The notes under the pieces were generated by a model that had not been told where the DNA came from, made no database searches, and saw only the letters and a list, made by a program, of their open reading frames with translations. Shown here piece after piece: positions 6,267 to 8,360 of a stretch of DNA of 8,360 nt. The position numbers were made by a program, and so were the translations under genes. The stretch comes from Frankiaceae bacterium (GTDB lineage Bacteria; Actinomycetota; Actinomycetes; JAFAQI01). How positions within the stretch are numbered: position 1 is the first letter of the stretch; every line of letters begins with the position of its first letter. The stretch lies in the NCBI GenBank assembly GCA_030840615.1, contig JAVEEE010000152.1:1-8360 (forward strand). Reading direction: 5' to 3'.

Positions 6267-6921
6267 TGGCGTGGTCCTCATTGACATGGTTGCCGTCGTT
6301 CGCGATCGCCGCCGCGCCGGTCAGCAGCGCCGTGACACCGTGGGAGATGTCGGTGGCGAGGTCGACGTCGTCGCTGAACAGGGCGCGTACGGCGAACCCA
6401 CCCATCAAGGCGTTGACCGCGCGGCTCAGTGCCGGCAGGTCCGCCGGCGGCGGCAAGCCGAGGGCGCGGTTGACCGCGAGCAGCGCCTCGCCGAGTGTCT
6501 CGTCGACCCGTCGTTGCGCTGCGTCGATGCGGTGCTGCAGATCGGGCTGGTTGCGGGACGCGGCGACGAACTCGAACGTCGCCGCGACCCGGGCGCGCCA
6601 GTGCCCCTGGTCGGTGGCGATCGACGAGGTCAGCGCTGCGAGGACCTGCTCGTCGGACGCGGCGCTGTCGAGGGCATCGCGCATCGCCGCCAGCTCCCGC
6701 TCGGCGACCCCCTCGAGGACGGCGATGAACAGGTCGGCCTTGCCGCCGAAGTTCGAATAGATGGCGCCCGTCGTAAAGCCGGCGGCGGCGGCGACCGCGT
6801 CGACCGAGGTCGCGCCGTAGCCGTTGGCGAAGAAGACGTCCGCTGCCGTCGCGAGCAACCGCTCGCGGGTGACCTCGCGGACTCGTAGCCCCTGCGCGCG
6901 CCCCGGTCGCCGGTCCGGCAT
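6253..6921 (-). CDS. TetR/AcrR-family transcriptional regulator
   Basis: Predicted 222 residues from the ATG at 6921, with AGGAG 6 bases upstream. The N-terminal TetR helix-turn-helix is clear: RERLLATAADVFFANGYGAT (19-38), then SVDAVAAAAGFTTGAIYSNF (39-58), then GGKADLF (59-65). The rest is an all-helical ligand-binding/dimer domain typical for the family; the inducer is unknown. Its stop lies inside the start region of the lipoprotein gene (14-bp overlap), so the two are almost certainly co-transcribed and the protein probably controls the lipoprotein/serine hydrolase operon as well as itself. A strong palindrome over its own ribosome binding site supports autoregulation. Confidence 0.93.
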   Translation of the reverse strand: MPDRRPGRAQGLRVREVTRERLLATAADVFFANGYGATSVDAVAAAAGFTTGAIYSNFGGKADLFIAVLEGVAERELAAMRDALDSAASDEQVLAALTSSIATDQGHWRARVAATFEFVAASRNQPDLQHRIDAAQRRVDETLGEALLAVNRALGLPPPADLPALSRAVNALMGGFAVRALFSDDVDLATDISHGVTALLTGAAAIANDGNHVNEDHANAAH

Positions 6922-6927
6922 CGGCTG

Positions 6928-6961
6928 CTCCTACTTTGATAGCGCCGTTATCGAGTAGGAG
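6928..6961. promoter_or_regulatory. Nested palindrome in front of the TetR gene; probable autoregulatory operator
   Basis: Outer arms CTCCTACT (6928-6935) and AGTAGGAG (6954-6961) are perfect 8-bp inverted repeats. Inside them GATAGCGCCGTTATC (6938-6952) is a near-perfect 15-bp palindrome. The outer left arm contains the ribosome binding site of the TetR gene on the minus strand. A TTGACG -35-like hexamer (minus strand, 6988-6983) lies upstream with a weak -10 near 6961-6967, so a bound dimer would sit at or just after the start of transcription. The symmetry is seen; binding by the adjacent TetR protein is inferred from the common layout of this family. Confidence 0.65.
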
Positions 6962-7002
6962 TGTTACCAAGAGCAGGGGCCGCGTCAACCATCGTTCGCG
7001 CA

Positions 7003-7659
7003 TCACCGTGATCGCACAGCGAGCAGCTGGTCGACGAGGGTGGAGCTCAGCCACTCGGCGTAGCGCTCGGGTGTCCAGCCGCGGTCTACGACGAGCAGCC
7101 GGTAGATCTCGGGTGACATCAGCGCGTGGATGAGGTCCTCGGCGTCCCGCTGTCGCAGCGGCGGCCGAAGCGCACCGCGCCGGGCGAGAGATCGGGCGAT
7201 CCGCCGCTGGCCGTCGTGTCTTTGCCGGGTGAGCTCGGCGAGCAACGACGCCGCGTCGGCATCAGCGGCGGCCGCGCTGACGAGGATCTGGTAGACGGGG
7301 GCCGCCCTCGAGTTGATGTCACGGGTGACGCCGACGAAACCGGCCACCTGCTCGCGTGGATCGGAGGTCGCGAACAACGACTGGACCTGGGGGCGCTCCG
7401 GCACCGGAACCGCGTCGTCGTCCCCTGCGATCGAGACGTCGAGCACCGCCTTGAGGATCCCCAGCTTGGACGAGAACAGCCGGTAGACCGTGGCGGGCGG
7501 GACGTCGGAGCGGTCGCTGATGGCCTCGACGGTCGTGCCGGCGTACCCACGTTCGAGGAAGAGCTCTCGCGCGGCGCGCACGACCGCGGCCCGGGCCAGC
7601 CGGGTCCGGGCCTGACCACGTCCGCCGGCCGGCGATCGACTCTTGACCGCCCGTCCCAC
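7003..7659 (-). CDS. TetR/AcrR-family transcriptional regulator (second)
   Basis: Predicted 218 residues from the GTG at 7659; the GTG at 7677 (224 residues) is equally possible, and neither has a clear ribosome binding site, so a leaderless or weakly initiated message is likely. The frame stays open to 8037, but that stretch is antisense to the DUF1801 gene and is not TetR-like. After a basic N-terminus, the TetR domain reads RTRLARAAVVRAARELFLER (18-37), GYAGTTVEAISDRSDVPPAT (38-57), VYRLFSSKLGILKAVLD (58-74). A helical effector domain follows. The gene is divergent from the DUF1801 gene, with 91 bp between the starts, and lies 81 bp upstream of the other TetR gene on the same strand. It may control the divergent gene, itself, or both. 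Confidence 0.9.
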   Translation of the reverse strand: MGRAVKSRSPAGGRGQARTRLARAAVVRAARELFLERGYAGTTVEAISDRSDVPPATVYRLFSSKLGILKAVLDVSIAGDDDAVPVPERPQVQSLFATSDPREQVAGFVGVTRDINSRAAPVYQILVSAAAADADAASLLAELTRQRHDGQRRIARSLARRGALRPPLRQRDAEDLIHALMSPEIYRLLVVDRGWTPERYAEWLSSTLVDQLLAVRSR

Positions 7660-7691
7660 AATGTATGAGACTACCACTCTCGAATTGGGAG

Positions 7692-7708
7692 CAGTACTAT
7701 CAGTACAG
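7692..7708. promoter_or_regulatory. CAGTAC repeats in the divergent control region
   Basis: CAGTAC occurs at 7692-7697 and 7701-7706, 9 bp apart. Because GTAC is itself symmetric, the pair also forms the inverted element GTAC-TATCA-GTAC. It overlaps TACTAT (7695-7700), the only -10-like hexamer for the DUF1801 gene, although no good -35 is seen. A regulator binding here could block that promoter; the divergent TetR protein is the natural candidate. Confidence 0.35.
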
Positions 7709-7750
7709 GGTTGGGCCGGCAGCGTCAGGAACCGACGAGAGGTATTGGCA

Positions 7751-8239
7751 ATGGCTGAGAAGAAGACCGCGAAGAAGGCCACCCGGCCGGCCGCGAAGCG
7801 AACCAGCGACCGGTCCGGAGGGTTCACGGCCGACGAACGGGCCGCGATGAAGGAACGTGCGCAAGAGCTGAAGGCTGCCTCGCGCCGCAGTGGAAAGGCG
7901 AGCAAGGAAGATGGCGAGCGCGACGTGCTCGAGAAGATCGCCACGATGCCGGAGCCGGACCGCGGCATGGCCGGGCGGCTCCACGCGATCGTCACATCCA
8001 CCGCACCGGATCTCGTGCCGCGGACGTGGTACGGCATGCCGGCCTACTCCAAGGACGGCGACGTCCTCTGCTTCTTCCAAGCCGCATCCAAGTTCAAGTC
8101 GCGCTACGCGATGTTCGGCTTCAGCGACAAGGCCAACCTCGACGACGGCTCCGTGTGGCCGACCTACTACGCGCTGAAGAAGCTCACCGCCACCGAAGAG
8201 AAGAAGCTCGCCGCGCTCGTGAAGAAGGCGATCAGTTAG
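7751..8239 (+). CDS. DUF1801 / YdhG-like protein with Lys/Ala-rich N-terminal tail
   Basis: Predicted 162 residues from the ATG at 7751, preceded by GAGAGG with 8 bases of spacing; upstream in-frame GTG/ATG codons lie in the divergent control region. Residues 1-20 are a basic tail (MAEKKTAKKATRPAAKRTSD), and residues ~26-57 form a charged helix (ADERAAMKERAQELKAASRR and onward). The conserved domain follows: VLEKIATMPEPDRGMAGRLH (57-76), APDLVPRTWYGMPAYSKDGD (84-103), then CFFQAASKFKSRYAMFGFSD (106-125) and NLDDGSVWPTYYALKKLT (128-145). This matches actinobacterial proteins labelled DUF1801, a small fold related to frataxin-like/YdhG proteins and of unproven function. The basic tail could bind nucleic acid, but that is inference. 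Confidence 0.87.
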   Translation: MAEKKTAKKATRPAAKRTSDRSGGFTADERAAMKERAQELKAASRRSGKASKEDGERDVLEKIATMPEPDRGMAGRLHAIVTSTAPDLVPRTWYGMPAYSKDGDVLCFFQAASKFKSRYAMFGFSDKANLDDGSVWPTYYALKKLTATEEKKLAALVKKAIS

Positions 8240-8277
8240 CTGCTGCGCAGTCATCGTCACTGAGGCAGTTCGGGTGC

Positions 8278-8307
8278 TTGACAAGTGTGGGTCGCGACCC
8301 TTACCTT
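8278..8307 (+). promoter_or_regulatory. Promoter (TTGACA - 18 bp - TACCTT) for a gene beyond the right edge
   Basis: A perfect -35 consensus TTGACA (8278-8283) is followed after 18 bp by TACCTT (8302-8307), an acceptable actinobacterial TANNNT -10. The spacer contains GGGTCGCGACCC (8289-8300), a perfect 12-bp palindrome. The promoter points away from the DUF1801 gene and towards the window end, where no complete gene remains. Confidence 0.6.
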
Positions 8308-8322
8308 CGAACATACGTTCGA
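8307..8322. promoter_or_regulatory. LexA (SOS) box
   Basis: TCGAACATACGTTCGA has perfect 6-bp arms and its core CGAACATACGTTCG fits the Gram-positive/actinobacterial LexA consensus CGAAC-N4-GTTCG, including the purine/pyrimidine preferences at the centre. It begins at the last base of the -10 and covers the expected transcription start, the standard place for LexA repression. The controlled gene should be DNA-damage inducible. Confidence 0.8.
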
Positions 8323-8360
8323 CATCGTGCCGTTAGCTTCTGCTTCGCCTTTCGGATCCG

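Larger units (their letters stand above)
8240..8360. other. Right-edge non-coding stretch
   Basis: After the DUF1801 stop there is no convincing terminator (only short imperfect symmetries such as CTGCGCAG and CAGT/ACTG), then the promoter and LexA box described separately, then 38 bases with no start codon backed by a ribosome binding site. Confidence 0.6.

Noticed and set aside
7660..8037. N-terminal extension of the second TetR gene into the DUF1801 gene
   Set aside because: The extension is antisense to a conserved protein and lacks similarity to TetR proteins; starts at 7659 or 7677 give a normal family length.
8243..8262. Possible terminator after the DUF1801 gene
   Set aside because: Only 4-bp arms (CTGC/GCAG, CAGT/ACTG) and no T-run.
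1..8360. CRISPR array, tRNA, rRNA, insertion sequence or attachment site
   Set aside because: No regularly spaced repeats, clover-leaf pattern, transposase motif or terminal inverted repeats were found on either strand by eye.

Overview
The window is GC-rich with a strong G/C third-position bias, uses GTG starts next to ATG, and carries families common in actinomycetes: a large LuxR-type regulator, a PPOX-class flavin/F420 split-barrel protein, lipoprotein-type solute-binding proteins and paired TetR regulators. It also has a Gram-positive-type LexA box. I infer a high-GC actinobacterial chromosome and cannot name the genus. No rRNA, tRNA, CRISPR array, insertion sequence or phage gene was seen. 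The density is about one gene per kilobase with short intergenic gaps.

Left part (1-1880, + strand). The 3' end of a large LuxR-family regulator (its N-terminus lies outside the window) is followed after 112 bp by a flavin-dependent monooxygenase/oxidoreductase. The gap holds a small inverted repeat positioned where an activator could bind. The oxidoreductase gene runs 113 bp into the convergent PPOX gene, and its last ~37 residues look like non-conserved read-through.

Middle part (1768-6921, - strand). Five genes read leftward: TetR regulator, lipoprotein with a type 1 periplasmic-binding fold, SxxK serine hydrolase (beta-lactamase/S12 family), alpha/beta hydrolase, and PPOX-family oxidoreductase. 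The first three are tightly packed: TetR and lipoprotein overlap by 14 bp, and lipoprotein and serine hydrolase share a GTGA stop/start. They are probably one operon under a 34-bp nested palindrome that also covers the TetR ribosome binding site. The binding protein has no permease or ATPase partner here, so this regulator/ligand-binding lipoprotein/hydrolase trio is the best candidate for an uncharacterised functional unit. The last two genes are separated by 60 and 87 bp and may or may not be co-transcribed.

Right part (7003-8360). A second TetR-family gene (- strand) is divergent from a small DUF1801/YdhG-like protein with a Lys/Ala-rich N-terminal tail (+ strand). Their 91-bp shared control region holds repeated CAGTAC elements. 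The last 120 bases contain no complete gene. They carry a well-formed promoter (TTGACA, 18 bp, TACCTT) with a 12-bp perfect palindrome in its spacer and a consensus LexA/SOS box directly after the -10. The gene it controls starts beyond the right edge.
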